Positions 27,526-41,125 of a stretch of DNA of 64,000 nucleotides are shown here, piece after piece; the first letter of the stretch is position 1; every line of letters begins with the position of its first letter. The position numbers were made by a program, and so were the translations under genes. This DNA is from Sinonovacula constricta (taxonomy: Eukaryota; Mollusca; Bivalvia; Cardiida; Solecurtidae): positions 23,361,260 through 23,425,259 of the forward strand of contig CM017561.1 in the NCBI GenBank assembly GCA_007844125.1. Direction: 5' to 3'. The notes below the pieces were generated by a model that was not told the origin of the DNA, did not search any database, and saw nothing but the letters and a program-made list of their open reading frames with translations.

Positions 27526-30514
27526 TTATTTAAAGTTACGGCATACGTTACAGTGACAGCCGCATCTGACATCATCGCAAGGTCCAATATTGTCGAAACA
27601 GTCATCTGTATCGTAACAGGAGAACACGTCGTTGTTCGACACTATAAAGGATGAATTTGAAATAGAAAAGGAATCACTTAATATGAATGTGAAGCCGTTT
27701 TGTGTAGAAACAACAAATGTTATTTTTTTATCACAAGACAAACCACATTCCACAAAATTTTATTTGTTGAAAGAAGACTATAAGAAGCTATAAGAAAATA
27801 TTTTTACGTCACAGCGACACTTAACAGGTCATACGGTGTCGAATACGATGAAGTTTAACGTAAATATGGTATAACCTGGTTAACATTCAAATAGGTGAGT
27901 AAAAATATACAAATCTACAAAATAAAATGAAATATGATTGAATTCATGTTAGTACAATAAACATTAAAAAAAACAACGTTAGCATAATAAATAGTTGAAC
28001 AAGTTAGGCCAATACTGTTTATAACAAATTACACGTAATTAAACCTAACGTCGGAGCTTAAAAATTAGCTGATACAGTATTACTAAGTCAATGTTACTAA
28101 ATTTCGAAAATTAAAATGATCATGTTAAACATGTAAAGGCTGTTAAACCTTAGCTGAACTACACTTTACAAAATTTGTCCAAGACTATCATTCTGAGATC
28201 TTTATATTTTTATTATTGTAAGTGTCTTCAAGTATTAATTAGAAAATGTTATTATTAAATGGAACATATAAGGTAAATATAGTAATGAAAAAACAAATGG
28301 CATTGCTGAATTTAAAGTTTTTTCATATATGCGTTTCTTTAAAGTTATTATAAAACCTTCAGTTATACATCAATTAGTGAATGACAGTACCTCTCGAACA
28401 CTCCCCGCCGTAGTAAGGTCCGTTGGAATCGAGATAAGGACGTAAGCAGGCACATACATTGCAGTCGTTACACCCGCAACGTTTTCCGTCACAATTCCCT
28501 TCAGCATCATGGCAGTTAGAATCGCTTATGCATTGACCTCCAAGGTTGGAGTCTGTTATGGCAAGAATGATAAGGACAAGGATACAAAGATAAGATACGT
28601 AAATAAGAAAAGGTCCTATGAAAATTTTCATAGATATTTAAATTTGATCTACCAGTAGACAAAGGCAAACAAGGTAAATGCAAATGTAACAAAAACACAG
28701 AGACGTGACATAACACACATAAAGAACAACCATCGGTTGTCGCCTTGGAACGGTCAATCGGCAAAAGGGCCAACTATGCTTAAACCTGGTTTGTGGAGCG
28801 CTCCAACCTCGCACTTCCTGAAGGTTTTTCTAGCAAACGAACAGTGTAAATAACAACATCCCGTCAAAGTGAAACAACTAACAGTAAACAAATTTGCACT
28901 TTGATCGATTAAGAATAATATTTTATTCTATCAAAAATGTATTTATACTTCCATATCTACAATTAAGAAATACAAGTTTTACGAGAAATTGTTTGATATG
29001 TAAATGACGTCCTTCTTATATGCAATAATATTTGCACAGTAAAAATATGCATAAAGTATCATAGACAACCGATGCCATAACAATTAACTGAAATAGTTTG
29101 ACAAAAACTATTTTCTTTATCAGTTAACGTATGTGATTTATAAAATATACTTTTTACTTCATGTATAAACATTCTATTAAAACTAAAAAGTTCGACTGAT
29201 CAGTATTTATTTCCTTCCCAGGTAGTTTTTAACATATGCTGATATATTTAACTCTATAAGCATAAGTCTTTTAAACTTCTCAACTCGTTATTGTTATGCG
29301 AAATTGAAATCACCTTGTTTAATATATTTTCAGGAAAATGGCTGTAGCGAAAATGTATTTTACAATATAACATTTCAATGACGTCAACGTCATAGGTAAA
29401 ATGACGGTGTATATGTGAACTGTTCTTTTTGTCTTGCTGCATACATCAAACATTAAACTTATTATTGCCGAGTGCCTAATTTAATTTTGACTACTTTTAG
29501 TGTTTTTTAAATATATACGTGTTTAGCTTTGACCTCAAATTATAGAATATAATTATTCAGATTCCATTTTAAAGATATTTTATCTTTTTTAGACGTTCTA
29601 TTTACATCAATCTTCGAAAAACCACTTGCAACATGTTTTAAAAACAGACATTATTTAAACCTATCATCATTGAAGGTGGCGCCGACGTAGTTATGAAAAT
29701 TACCTCAGTTTTATATGGGTTTTTGTCTTTTGAGTGGAAATGCAAATTGCACACTTATTATAAGAAAGCAAAGAAATGATATAGATAATGAAAATATGAA
29801 AATGAACACAACGTTCTCACCAGTCACATTTATCTACAATATTAAACGTTCCTTTCAGGATGTTTAAATGTAGAATAAGAACAAAAGTGAACAAGAGAAC
29901 ATTGATGCAAAGCGTCAAAGGTTGGTGATAAGTTTCTTTTGTTGTTAAAAGATTTACAATGCCGTCAAATTTTCATGTATTAAAATTAAATGCAGCAACG
30001 AATTGCCTTTGGCGGCATGGGAATGGATCCGAATACAAACAACAGAATAAAGCATCACATTTTACTTGTTCATAATATCAAATGCAATCTGACTTAACAA
30101 TCATACATACACATAAGACACATTAACAATTTAAAATGACAAGTAATAATGTAGCAATGTTTTAAACTACAACCTAATGTAATTCCGAAATTCAGCAAAA
30201 CTGAATAATAACTGAAATTCAATGCATGAAGTCGCCGCACTTCACTTGAACAACATGTTACAATCAATAGACCTTATCTAGAATCGATTACATTTCTCGC
30301 CGTGCGTAAAATGTATGGTAAAGAATCTTGACAATTACTTACCAGGCTGGCAGGGCGCACAATGTTCGTCTAATTCCAGCGCCTGACAGTACGACACCCT
30401 AATTTCGCCGTCTGGACAACTTCGCTTTTGAATAATAATAATAATAATAATAAATAATAATGATAATAATAATAATAATAATAATAATTATTATTATTAT
30501 TATTATTATTATTA

Positions 30515-30567
<53 letters not shown>

Positions 30568-31533
30568 AGTAAAAATAATAATAGTAATAAAAATAAATAT
30601 TAGCAATAAACATAATAGTATATTTCGTCATTTTCCTGGAACTTTGCAAAAACAGTCTCATCACAACTTTACATAATATTAATTTCGATGAAGCAACCCA
30701 ATACTTTTCTTAATTCTAATTAGACACTTAACTGTCTCATTAAAGTCGAATAAGAAAATTGTCAACAATTAAGAAAGCAATATTCTTCTAATATTGACAT
30801 ATATACAAAACATAACATTAGACAAATAAATGTTATTCCACATTCGCCAAACAAATTCGGACAACTTTAAATAAATATCAGTATTGTATTATAACAGTCG
30901 TACATAGGGGACAGACAAGCCTGACCTATTATCATCGCAGCAAAATGCGTATACATTAAATTATATTTTAAAACCTATGTTTTGACATTTGCTTTATGTT
31001 ACAACCCGCTTTGTAACAGGTCTGACGCCGCATGTGTTACAAATGTGACACAAATTTAACTTGTATTTGTATTACAGCCAGTTTTGTCATCTGTCACATG
31101 CAATATGAAAAGTAAAAACAGGATAAGCCAATACATATTTCTAAAAAATGTAAGTTTAATAGAGAATAGAACGTTTACCCCAAAAGAAGATGAAGACGGG
31201 ATCAAAAATATACCAAGAAGCACAACCTGTAAAGAGAAGATTTTAAAAAGGTAATAACAATTAAAATTCTATCGCACATAAGTCGGTACAATTTGCTGTG
31301 ATGCAATTCGTTATAACTCGTAAGAAATTTTAGACACTAAGAGTTCGTTATTTAACCAGATGAAATATGTCATTGAGTCAAATCCTCATATCGGCTTAGT
31401 TACAAGCCTGATGTACTTAAATTGCTCTTTCATAATAATTAAAAGACGCAAGCAAATTACCCACAAAGGCAAGAAAGGACAAGAAATGTTTAGGAGAAAT
31501 GGCTATACTCACGAATGTTGTTATGGGTGACAT
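27526..31533 (-). CDS. Gene B: shorter cysteine-rich secreted paralogue, 142 aa
   Basis: Coding exons on the minus strand: 31533-31513, 31226-31179, 30424-30343, 28552-28391 and 27641-27526 (stop TAA), 429 bases in all. Introns are GT-AG with consistent phases. The start MSPITTF joins VVLLGIFLIPSSSSFG as signal peptide. Exons 3, 4 and the last carry 4, 9 and 7 cysteines, 20 in total. The counterpart of exon 5 in genes A and C is absent; 27800-28065 in its place does not align. Because that exon is phase 1 at both ends, joining exon 4 (ending in G) to the last exon (starting TG) keeps the frame. The exon 3 acceptor (ATTCAAAAG) sits directly against an AAT/ATT array. The sequence is more diverged from A and C than they are from each other, but all expected cysteines in the retained exons are kept. 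Confidence 0.75.
28645..28830 (-). repeat. R1 repeat, copy 7, in gene B intron
   Basis: Minus-strand copy, of the same subfamily as copies at 1780 and 32815. Inserted close behind exon 4, at a different place from the R1 copy in genes A and C, so an independent insertion. Confidence 0.65.
30430..30567. repeat. Inverted AAT/ATT microsatellite beside exon 3 of gene B
   Basis: An (AAT)n run at 30430-30488 is followed at once by an (ATT)n run to 30565, forming a near-perfect palindrome able to fold into a hairpin of more than 50 bp. It ends about six bases from exon 3. Confidence 0.9.
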
Positions 31534-32356
31534 TTTAACCTGGAATGAACTGTAATATTCATGTTTACTTCGATCAAACAATGCTGTCGGAGCAAATACA
31601 TTAAAAGCAAGGAACACATATATAGACCTACATCCGTGCACACACATATACACGTACACACAGACACACGCACACATATATACACACCTTAAACGCGACC
31701 CAAAACACCAGTTAGAATTTGTAAAAAAAAACATTATTAAGATAATGATAAAAAGCTGCATTGATTCGTCTCCCTATGACCTATCAAGTGTCGGTGTGCC
31801 GTAAAACCTCAAAAACATAATACAAATACAAAAGCGGTATTGACACATGTGTGTGCCAAGAATACTTAATTTTTTATCCCTTTTCAAACTAGCATATTTA
31901 CAGGTTCTAAATTTAGACTTGTCTAATAGTATTTAAAATCACAGAAAAAGGAAATATAACTTAAATATATTCTCGGCTTAAACTAATTTCACACATTTTT
32001 TAAGTAATCAAGTTTAACAGAAATAAATGTGTGTATCAGTTAATAGTTTCATCAACACGTTTACATTTATTAATTATCGGAACAAATGATAAAATTATAA
32101 ACTGTTATTTAAACATCTTATTTCTTTTAGTACAATGAAGTTTCCTATTAAGATTGCAAAGCTATTTTTCATTTTCTGGTATGAAAGCAAATAAGAAAAT
32201 TACCACCTAACTAGAAAACTGTTTTATATGTATGAAGCAAAAATGATTAGGATAACAATACCTGTATTATAATCTGATTAAGCACTGCCGATTTGTGTTA
32301 TACTAATGTTTTAATCGCTGAATAAATGAAATACAAACGTAACTTAAGTTACTTAC

Positions 32357-32415
32357 GAATATATCCTCAGGGTGCCAGCGTCACCAACGACATGCAGCAC
32401 TATCAACACATGTTA
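32357..32415 (-). promoter_or_regulatory. Noncoding first exon of gene B (5' UTR)
   Basis: Donor TTC|GTAAGT at 32357/32356. The sequence is similar to the leader exons of A and C (CATCAACGA-ATGCAGC on the plus strand). The right edge is approximate. Confidence 0.5.
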
Positions 32416-32588
32416 TGTTTTAAATATCATATTTATATGTAAACAGAATTTTAAATGTTCGCGATTACACTGACACTCTGCACGTATTTTCTGCATAAAC
32501 AGACACGTCGTAAATACACTGACATTCTGCAGGTATCAAGTAGGAGGTGTGTGTGCATCTGGTCTCGACGCACTTATGAAACCACAAA

Positions 32589-32740
<152 letters not shown>

Positions 32741-32814
32741 TTAACATATATTTAACTCCCGATGCAGGTGCTTACTTAAGTTGTCTCTCTTTGAGGGGAT
32801 ATGTTAGAAAATAT

Positions 32815-33010
32815 GTAGAAAAACATTCAGGAAGTGCGAAGTTGGAGTGCTCAACAAACCGGGTTTAGGTTCCCAGTCGGTCCTTTTGTAGAATGACCGT
32901 TTCAAGGAGGTAACTGCTGGTTTTTCAATGTGTGTGTTATGTCTCGTATCTGTGTTTTTGTAACATTTACATTAGCCCTATTTGCCCTTTTTGCCTTTGT
33001 GTAGCTTTGT
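32815..33010 (+). repeat. R1 repeat, copy 8
   Basis: Together with the sequence just before it (CCCGATGCAGGTGCTTACT) and the capsid-like fragment after it, this reproduces the order found at 1690-2210. Confidence 0.6.
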
Positions 33011-33056
33011 GTAGTTTACATGTACATATATAGGGTAATTTTTATTGGACCTTTTA

Positions 33057-33260
33057 TTATTTACCTATTAAATATGAGTTTGTACTCGAGGTATTTAATG
33101 AACACACACTGGTAGAACTGCGCATGGCCCTCAAAACCCATTGGGATGTGAATTTCCTTGCTATAGTCTCAGGAGATGCTATTTTGCTTAACGTTAGTCT
33201 CCACTTTTTTCCACCCGAAGAGATCGAGCGTTCGAAAGTGTGCGTTAGTACACCTATATT
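33057..33260 (-). pseudogene. Capsid-like fragment, copy 3
   Basis: On the minus strand one frame gives IHIPMGFEGHAQFYQCVF and then LEYKLIFN, homologous to copies at 2.0, 14.5 and 56.0 kb. Stops interrupt the frame on both sides. Confidence 0.4.
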
Positions 33261-34790
33261 AGGTTTTCCAGAGGTCAAAGTTGCAGTCGCAGCGTCGACA
33301 GTCACGTTGTTCTCTGCCCAACTGATGCTGATTTTTGTAAATTGTCGACGTATTGTAAGTCAAATCTTTCACCAGGGGAGTGTTCACAAAAAGTGACAGC
33401 TACCTCTTAAGGCATACCAAGGCATCGATCTCCATAATATCCGCGAAGCAGAGAAAGGCACTTGTTCTGTAAACCATAGCAATTAAAAGAGGCAGAAGTG
33501 AAATCGTCCGAAATGAGCTTAGCTTCATAGATTGGTAAACATGAGAAAATACCTTATCTACATACAAACGAAATGCAGACAGAAAACATGAAAAAGCCAT
33601 GAAATTCGAAAACACTGAGACGACAATCCTCGACAAAAAGACAAAAAGTCTAGGGAAACAACTCTAAAATCTTAACCTGACAACCCTCTGGATACGTTAA
33701 ACTTGGATAGGACATAACTTATGAATAAGTAACTGTACCCAGAAGGTTTGATAAACCTATGCAAACTCCGCTGGATGAGCCTAGGCACAACCTAGCGTTT
33801 ACGAACGAAAACAAACCCACAGAGACTGAAGACCCTGATAAGAAACGCACTAGCTTGAAATGAATAGGAAAATCCGCAGCTCTGCACGCCTGAAAGCATC
33901 TTCAGAAAACAGGAAGACTCAGAGGTATAGATATAATTTGTGAAGCAAATAAGAAAAATCTGACTGAGAGGTTCCGAACATTGAGCAGGCAACAAGGAAT
34001 CACAAAAGTTTCGATCTTGGCAACCATCGGCAGGCAGTCAGAAATCTTGTCAAAGCTGTCAATGGAGTCGTTGGTGCGTCTCCTGCTCCCCTTCTGTCAT
34101 ACAAAGACGCATTCAAAGAAAGGGCTAAAGTTTTAGCTTGTAATATGATTTTCATGCCCGTCGTTCCCAAGGGCCTCCACGTTACGTGCCCTTTCGTATG
34201 CATATAACCCGACCCAAATTCCCCATCCCTGATTTTGGAATGCTTTATGTTTTTAGTCGCCAGTTGGAACATCAAACTCCCGAGAGAGCCACAGTTGTTG
34301 TCCTAAACTGTTAGTTATACTTGACATAATAACACAAACACATTATTTCCTTTTATTTTAGAATATTGTCCAATGCTTTATAACAGATCTAATAAGTAGT
34401 ACATAATATTTATCTATGTCTGGCAACCTTGTGATTTCGTTCTTACACACCGTGATGTAAAGATTGGTCATGTCTTATACTTGACCATAGATATAATGCA
34501 GGAACCGACAACTCTTTAAAGCCAATAGATAACAATTTTGAATCGCTGAGAGTCAGTCTACGATATATAAACTATGTTGTCGGACGACAGAGCGTATCGA
34601 CAGTACACCCATTGTATACAAGTAATAGTTTCATTGCAGAGACCAGGTTAGGGTCAGTTGATGACATCAGGCATGGCTTTGAGGCCGCCATCTCCGGTAA
34701 AAGTATACACGATAGTCCGAGGTCTGGCTTGCTCTAACCAGCGGCGTGACCATGGGCAAATCAATTGAAAACTCCTTAAGATGATCTTAA
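33261..34790. other. Decayed element sequence right of gene B
   Basis: The part 33420-34000 matches 2440-2990. The part 34180-34280 resembles 58110-58200, and 34485-34570 matches 58388-58470, linking this flank to the Polinton-like debris of the other flanks. No intact gene. Confidence 0.45.
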
Positions 34791-34794
34791 CCCC

Positions 34795-34990
34795 AGTCGG
34801 TCCATATTGCCGACTGACCGTTCCAAGGCGGTAACTGTCGGGTTTGCTCTTTTCGTCAAATGACTCATCACAAATTTGTTCTTACTTTTCGCTTGGCTTG
34901 CATGTGTAATGCCTTTGTTATTTGCCTTTTCGGGGTTTGGTATATGTTGCAATGCTCATAGGACTTTGTCATATATTCTTATTACTTTTA
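34795..34990 (+). repeat. R1 repeat, copy 9
   Basis: Shows the full core, including an internal inverted pair CAGTCGG and CCGACTG separated by nine bases, followed by GCGGTAACTGTCGGG. Confidence 0.65.
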
Positions 34991-36890
34991 AGACAGCCTA
35001 GAACTACTTGTCCATTGGACCTCAGCTTCATTATGCAATTGGTTATATATTGACCTGATCAAAATCTTGTCCAACACCCTCAACGGGGTTCCCAGCAACC
35101 ATTTAGTTTTTGTAAGTGTAGGCGGGTGTAGTTTGGGGGATATAAAATCGCATGCGTTTCCAAAGCAAGATTTCCAGCGGAAAGTTCTCGGAACTATGCC
35201 TCGATACCAAGACCTCGATCTCCATAACATCCGCGAGAAAAAAAACCATTAGTTCTGTAAACCATAGCAATTAAACGAGGCGGTAGCAAATTAATCCGAA
35301 ATGAACAAAGCTTTATAGATTGGTAAAGAGGAGAAAGGAAGAATCTTATACCTAAATACTGTAGAAGCATCGCTATGAAATGCGGACAGAAAACTAGCAA
35401 AAGCCATGACATTCGAAAACATTGAGATGACAATCTTTGCAGTGAACGACGAGCAGGTCCAAACGATATTAAATTACGATCTGTCCACCAACGATGTGCT
35501 TGAAATCAAATCAGCATATTCTTTTACACGTTGTGAAGGTCAATGTAGCTTAGGATCAAATACGATAATGCAAACACGTCAAAATACCATACACGATTGC
35601 CACAAAATGAAATAATATTGCCATGCCAGTTTCCTTCGCCTACACAATCTAGCAGTAGGAAGAAAATGTAAGTAATTGAATTTGCCAACCTCTACCATAA
35701 CTGCACACGAGCGACATTTATAGTGATATTCAAACCTGCTGGCTGTTATATGCGGCCGTGCCTGGGAGACGGGCCTTTTAGATGTTGCTGTGACGATTAG
35801 CTTCAACTGTAAAATATCACTATTAAACTGTGGCTGTAACAAGAATTATTAAACAATGTGACTCAACAAGCTTGAATAATTAAATTAGATACAGAATCAA
35901 TTCTTTACAATAACAATGGAGTACAATATATATTTTCTATATTTTGTATATAGCTGTGTTCATGTAGTGTTAAACCTTTGAAGAGGTTTACATAGTTTTA
36001 TATTTATACCGTTTTTTAATTATAGAGTAGTTACAACAAGACTTGCAGGACAGACTAAGACCTATATACTGACGATGATGGGGCGTCATTTTAGAAAGGA
36101 GGGTGGAATGTGTACCCGTGTCGGTTTCACCTTCATATTGGTCGTTCTATTATTGCATTCAAAGGTTCATTCTATGTATTCTGATTACGTACCCGATGTG
36201 GTCCGAACAGGTTGACAGTCTTTCATTTGTCGATATAGCATGCGAATGTTAAATGATTATGATTACAGATATACCAAGGAGGACATATAATATAAACCGA
36301 TCGATATATTCTCTTTTGTAAATATCATTCCCAATCTCGCTTTCCTTTTCATTTATTTTCCTTCTATCACTCTGCCTCTGTCTCTCTCTTTCTCTGTGCC
36401 TTTTTCTTGTTTTAAATCTGATAACAATATCAATTATTTACTTTTCCTCTAATGAAATATTTTAAAATGTGCTTCAAATATCGACAATGGGAACATCTAT
36501 GTCAAATGGATTAAGGTCAAGATACTAAGTACGTAATTTTTATCCATAGTACCAGTGAAGGCTTTTGGAGATTGTCTGGCGAGAACATCGATGAAATGAA
36601 CGCTGGCGAATTGCGTCGACATCACAATAATGTCGCAAGGGCACCCTGACGTAAAGCGCAATATGAAACGTTTCCCAACATTGTGGTAGATGGGGTAGTG
36701 TGGGGATAACAGATGTGATATGCAATACGACGACTGAAAATTTAGAATTGAAATCACTTTCTCTTCCAATGTATTGATTAGATGTCAACTTGTACGTTAC
36801 AAAGAAAGTAATAAGGCTCTTAATAAACCAGTATAACGAATGTAATGAGTATTGCAGGTCTATTTGTACTTCAAGCAAATACATTTTCAT
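34991..36890. other. Non-genic stretch with shared blocks
   Basis: Contains another copy of the 'ATAGATTGGTAAA' block (35210-35430) and the match to the left flank of gene A (36020-36530). A CT-rich tract lies near 36370-36410. No exon seen. Confidence 0.45.
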
Positions 36891-36899
36891 GGTCGCTCT

Positions 36900-38650
36900 A
36901 TTTGGTCATTTAATTCACATTTCCACTACGGCCCACCATTTCTTCGAACGAGCTGTTGTAACAATTTGCCACAATTATACGCTTTCTTATGCCAGGGTTT
37001 GCATTATTGTCCGGCTTTATACGCCAAATTAAAAATCGGTTTCCATCGGACTTTTAATCTTAAAAGACCGCATAAAACCGGTCCCCCCTCCCCCTACATC
37101 CAGGCCTTGATCCAGCAGCCGGGATCCAGCAGACATGGATATGACAAAATGCTCCAATGAAGGTCTTAGCTATGCCGGGGACCACTTTATAAGGCGAGGG
37201 TACCCGCCGACTTTGGAACCGGTTTAAAACAATTCAGAAGGACCAAGCTGAGAAATGAGAACGGTTCCAGCCGGTTCCAGCTAGGCACTACCGCGGGGCC
37301 AAGTTTCAGCCCTTGAGTGCTAGAAGAATATGCAACAGTGGCGCACTGTATTATGCGACGAGCGCATAAGCCCATGGAAGAACCGGTTCTGTAGAGGTGG
37401 TTCCAATAGGACACGACCTGTTGGCAAGGCTGCAGCCCTCTGGGTCTAGGAAAGGTGTTCTATTTACGTACTTTGCTATGCTAGTTTTTTCGAGGGTATA
37501 CGCCCAATTTGGAACCAGATTGAACCGGTTCTGTGGAAGGAATTTGAGACCGGTTCTACGTGATCTCATCTTGGCACTGTTCCCGGTTTAGGTTTTAGCC
37601 AAGCTGGTGCCAGGAAAAGTACATAATGACGAACTTTGTTATGTCTGGATCTGAGAAACTCCTAGTCCATAAACCCACAATGTGTTAAACCGATTCTCAG
37701 AATCAAGGCTGGGAACTAAAATTTGTTCCAACTCGTGCCTTCTGGGTAATGTTAGCGGGACAGGATTCAGCCTTCTGAGGAAAGGCGAAATTTCCAAGTG
37801 GCACACTTTGGTATGCCGTGATTCACGTTATAACGCGAGCTTATACGTCGAACTTGGAACAGTTTTGAACCAGTATTCTGTGCCTGGACTGAAAACTGAA
37901 ATCGGTTTCAACAAGATCTAGCTGTGCACTACCTTTGGGGTAGGTTCCACTAGGAAAAGATTCATTTGCCAAAGAAAAAGCCCCAATTACGCAATTTGGG
38001 CATCTACGCCATTTTTGGAACCGGTGGGTCAGGGCTGGTATCTAAGACCGATTCAAGCTGGCCAATACCAACATGCCAGACTCTCCTCCCTGGTGCAAGG
38101 AATATTGCCCAATATAGTACTTTGTTTTTTGCCGGGGTCTGCATTAGTTCCTAAATCGAAACTTCTTTTAACCTATACTCTGGATCCGGGCTGGGAACTG
38201 AGATATGTTCCAACCGTTTCCAGCTGGGGCCATTATTAATTAATTAATGATGCACTGTAGTGTGTCGTGGTCCACTTTGCAACACGAGAATAAACGCACA
38301 ACTATGAAACGTTTTGAACCGGTTCTGTAGATCCAGGCTTGGTATTTTGGTATGTTCCAACTGTGTTCTGAACTTAATCTACGGAACAGGTTCCAGCCCT
38401 CTGGGTACAGGATAAATGCCCCAATGACGCACTACGCTTTTACCTGCGGCTGATAAAAGTTCCCCAATGGCGTGCGTTGTTGTGCCGTTGTACACGTAAG
38501 AGTGCAAGCCCACTTAAGAAAATGAGCTACTTTAATCCGGTTTGATGGCTCCCAGGTTACAATGGTGACATATTGTAACCAATTCCACTATTCCGAACTA
38601 CCAGGCCCTTAGAGCTTGGTAAAGTACCCTGATGATTAACACACAAGACA
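36900..38650. repeat. Degenerate tandem repeat array, unit about 165-185 bp
   Basis: About ten units. Landmarks recur in order: a CGCACTTTG(T)TATGC-like box, a TACGCC-like box, GGAACCGGTTTGAACCGGTTCTG, CCAGGCTGGGAACTGA, TTCCAACCGG, GGCACTACC and TTCCAGCCCTCTGGGT. Landmark spacing is mostly 160-185 bases, with a few shorter intervals. Units are strongly diverged, so this is an old array. All open frames in it derive from the repeat. Confidence 0.7.
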
Positions 38651-40240
38651 GGTTCCTTCTGGTTTTATCATGGCAAGTTTAAATTCACTGAAAGGTCAAA
38701 AATATATGCCTATAACTGACCAAAAATGGAGTTTTTAAAGCGAGTTCCGAAATTGATAGGAAAGATGATAAGCACAATAAGGTTATCTTTTCTAGGTACG
38801 AACTCACGGAGAGGCCGATTGTCGCCAAAATTGCACGAATAGATTTTTCAATGTTTGACCGAACAAATTATTATGAAAACTTGAACATTGACAAATAAAA
38901 ATGGCGTATTTTATTAGAAGAAAAACTTTATATACAAGTTTGTTTTAAACATATTTACAAGCCACGTTTTTACATCAGTTTATTGGGTTTATCGTCCCAC
39001 CAACAGTATTTCAGTTATCTGGAGACGGTTTTTACATCAGTGTGTTTATAGACAACTAAATGAAGAATCCAGTGATTTGAAAAAGTATCATCATCTGCTT
39101 ATAGAATGTTGATAGCTAAGGATAAAAATAAAATTGTAATGAAAGTTATTAAACTATTTCTTCATAATTGCACCATTCTTTTTATTTTTCGATCATATCA
39201 TGATCAACATCATTGAGTTTTTCAAGCATTTTAATGAACTTCATGTGTTGCTCTGTAGCACTTAGTGTTGTATAGAAATTCTTAGTAAACCACTGTATTT
39301 CTTTTCGAGATAGGTAAAATCTATGATCGGGCATTTGCAAAGGGCCAAAATGCAACATGTCGGACGCATACTGTCTTTAAACGGATGTATAATCGATACT
39401 ATACAGACCGGCATATGTTCTGTCCTTTTTAAATCAATTTAAATAATGAAGTTTACATTAAAAATATGGAGTAATATATTCTTCTATAATTAAAATCTTT
39501 AAATTAAAATAAAATTAAATTGAACTTTATATATATATATAAGCTGCTATGTTTTGTTACTGTTGTTGTTAATTGCTTAAAAGTCATAAAGCATATGTCG
39601 GAATTAAAACCACGGGCACCGCCATCTTTGATCACGTGACTGTCTGCCATTGCTTGGCTGTCAGATGTCAGTCGACCTTATTTTCATGGCATTGTCAAAG
39701 TGCTTGTTTATGTTATATTTATCGATAAAATAAACGACCATCGTTACAGCAAACACAAACCTTAGACTTATAAGTATTGGAAATTTAATAATTTACGCTA
39801 AATGTATTTTTTCTATCTATAATCACCTGCTATAAATTGCCGAAAACACCCGTTTTATCGAGGCGACGTTTGGGTGGATAACTATTTAGTTCCGAGTTTT
39901 CTGAATCATTTTATGTATCAGTTTTGATCTAATTAATCTTTTTAAAGGAAATATATTATTTTTTATATAAATGCAATTTTATTTCTGGAGGAATGCATTT
40001 AGGATATAGAACAAAGTGACAATAAATTATAATACACTCTTCCGGTATTAATACGACTCGCTGATTGTGCTGCTGTCACAGTGTTAAGCTAAGAAAAATA
40101 CATAACTTAATGCAAATTAACTCTTTCAGTAATGTCATACTACCCAGGTCAATAAAAGACTTTATCCTATATAAAATGTTTACATATCTATCCTGATGAT
40201 TAAAATTTAATTTGAAACAAACAAATATATCCACTTTGTT
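38651..40240. other. Non-genic AT-rich stretch
   Basis: Holds a 45-base SINE scrap at 38985-39032 (TTTATTGGGTTTATCGTCCC) and a short AT run near 39528. Nothing else recognised. Confidence 0.4.
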
Positions 40241-40249
40241 TATTTGTTA

Positions 40250-40510
40250 ATTGTTTTGCCATACCAACTGAATTTCAGTTATCTGGAGTCGGTGCCCACT
40301 TGAAGCACTTATAGTAGTGCCTTTATTGTGTATAGCATGCATTGATCACCTAGGCAAATTTTCTGACACTTATCGAACCAGTCATGGAACTATCTTTATA
40401 TTTGCTTAAGTGTTAGCTAGGGAGCTATACAACTACCAGTTCAACGATTTTGATATGTCGTGACCCGAGATCGAACCCGGGGCCTCCTGTACCTGGATAT
40501 GCAAGTTCAC
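40250..40510 (-). repeat. tRNA-derived SINE (family 1)
   Basis: On the minus strand a tRNA-like head with a B box GGGTTCGATCTCGG is followed by a body that includes GAACCAGTCATGGAACTATC on the plus strand. Close relative of the copy at 57640-57905. Confidence 0.65.
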
Positions 40511-41125
40511 TTTACCTTTTAACAGATTGGTATTAAAAGCCTAGTCCACCAATTGTCAAATTGCCATTGCCAAAATTGATAAAAACAGAAAAAAGCAGAC
40601 AATATCTTTGTGTCGATCTGAATTGATATTTGCATTAAACTAGATGTATGTAGAAATCTTTGCATGATAATGACCTTCTTATCCAGCCTCTGTACATTTT
40701 AAAGGAACCTTTAAATCATTATTACTTACAATTTTTCTGGGGAAACAATTATGACGATAAAAAACAACAACAGGAAAACAAAATTTATTGTATTTCATTT
40801 GTAAATAGTACTTGAATATACTCAATAGAATTGTATAAACAGTACTTAGACGGGAATGCCAAAGGGTTTTCTGAGTGTGGCTTACAATCTGTAAAACTTT
40901 TGGTCTATAAATTCTATACACTAGAAATAAAAAGTTAAATATACATAATAGCACATTTGTAGTACTCCATTCATCTTGTCAACAAAGTCATCCTTTTCCG
41001 TAATGTTAATGTATACAAACAAGTCAACAGCATAAAGTTCATACATGTGCATGAATCTTGAAAATAATTGACAGCGTGTTCCCAAACATGACGTTGAAAT
41101 GGATTGAAAAGAATGTCCGTCTTAC

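Noticed and set aside
28553..28631. Upstream Met with a hydrophobic stretch in frame with exon 4 of gene B, looking like an alternative signal peptide
   Set aside because: It would require reading through the acceptor at 28553. The frame is not kept in A or C, and a better signal peptide is supplied by the upstream exons. An alternative start cannot be fully excluded.
28516..28773. 85-codon minus-strand frame near exon 4 of gene B
   Set aside because: Covers an R1 repeat and the exon in the wrong frame.
30370..30606. Open frame of poly-Asn followed by poly-Tyr
   Set aside because: Translation of the AAT/ATT array; its end overlaps exon 3 of gene B in the wrong frame.
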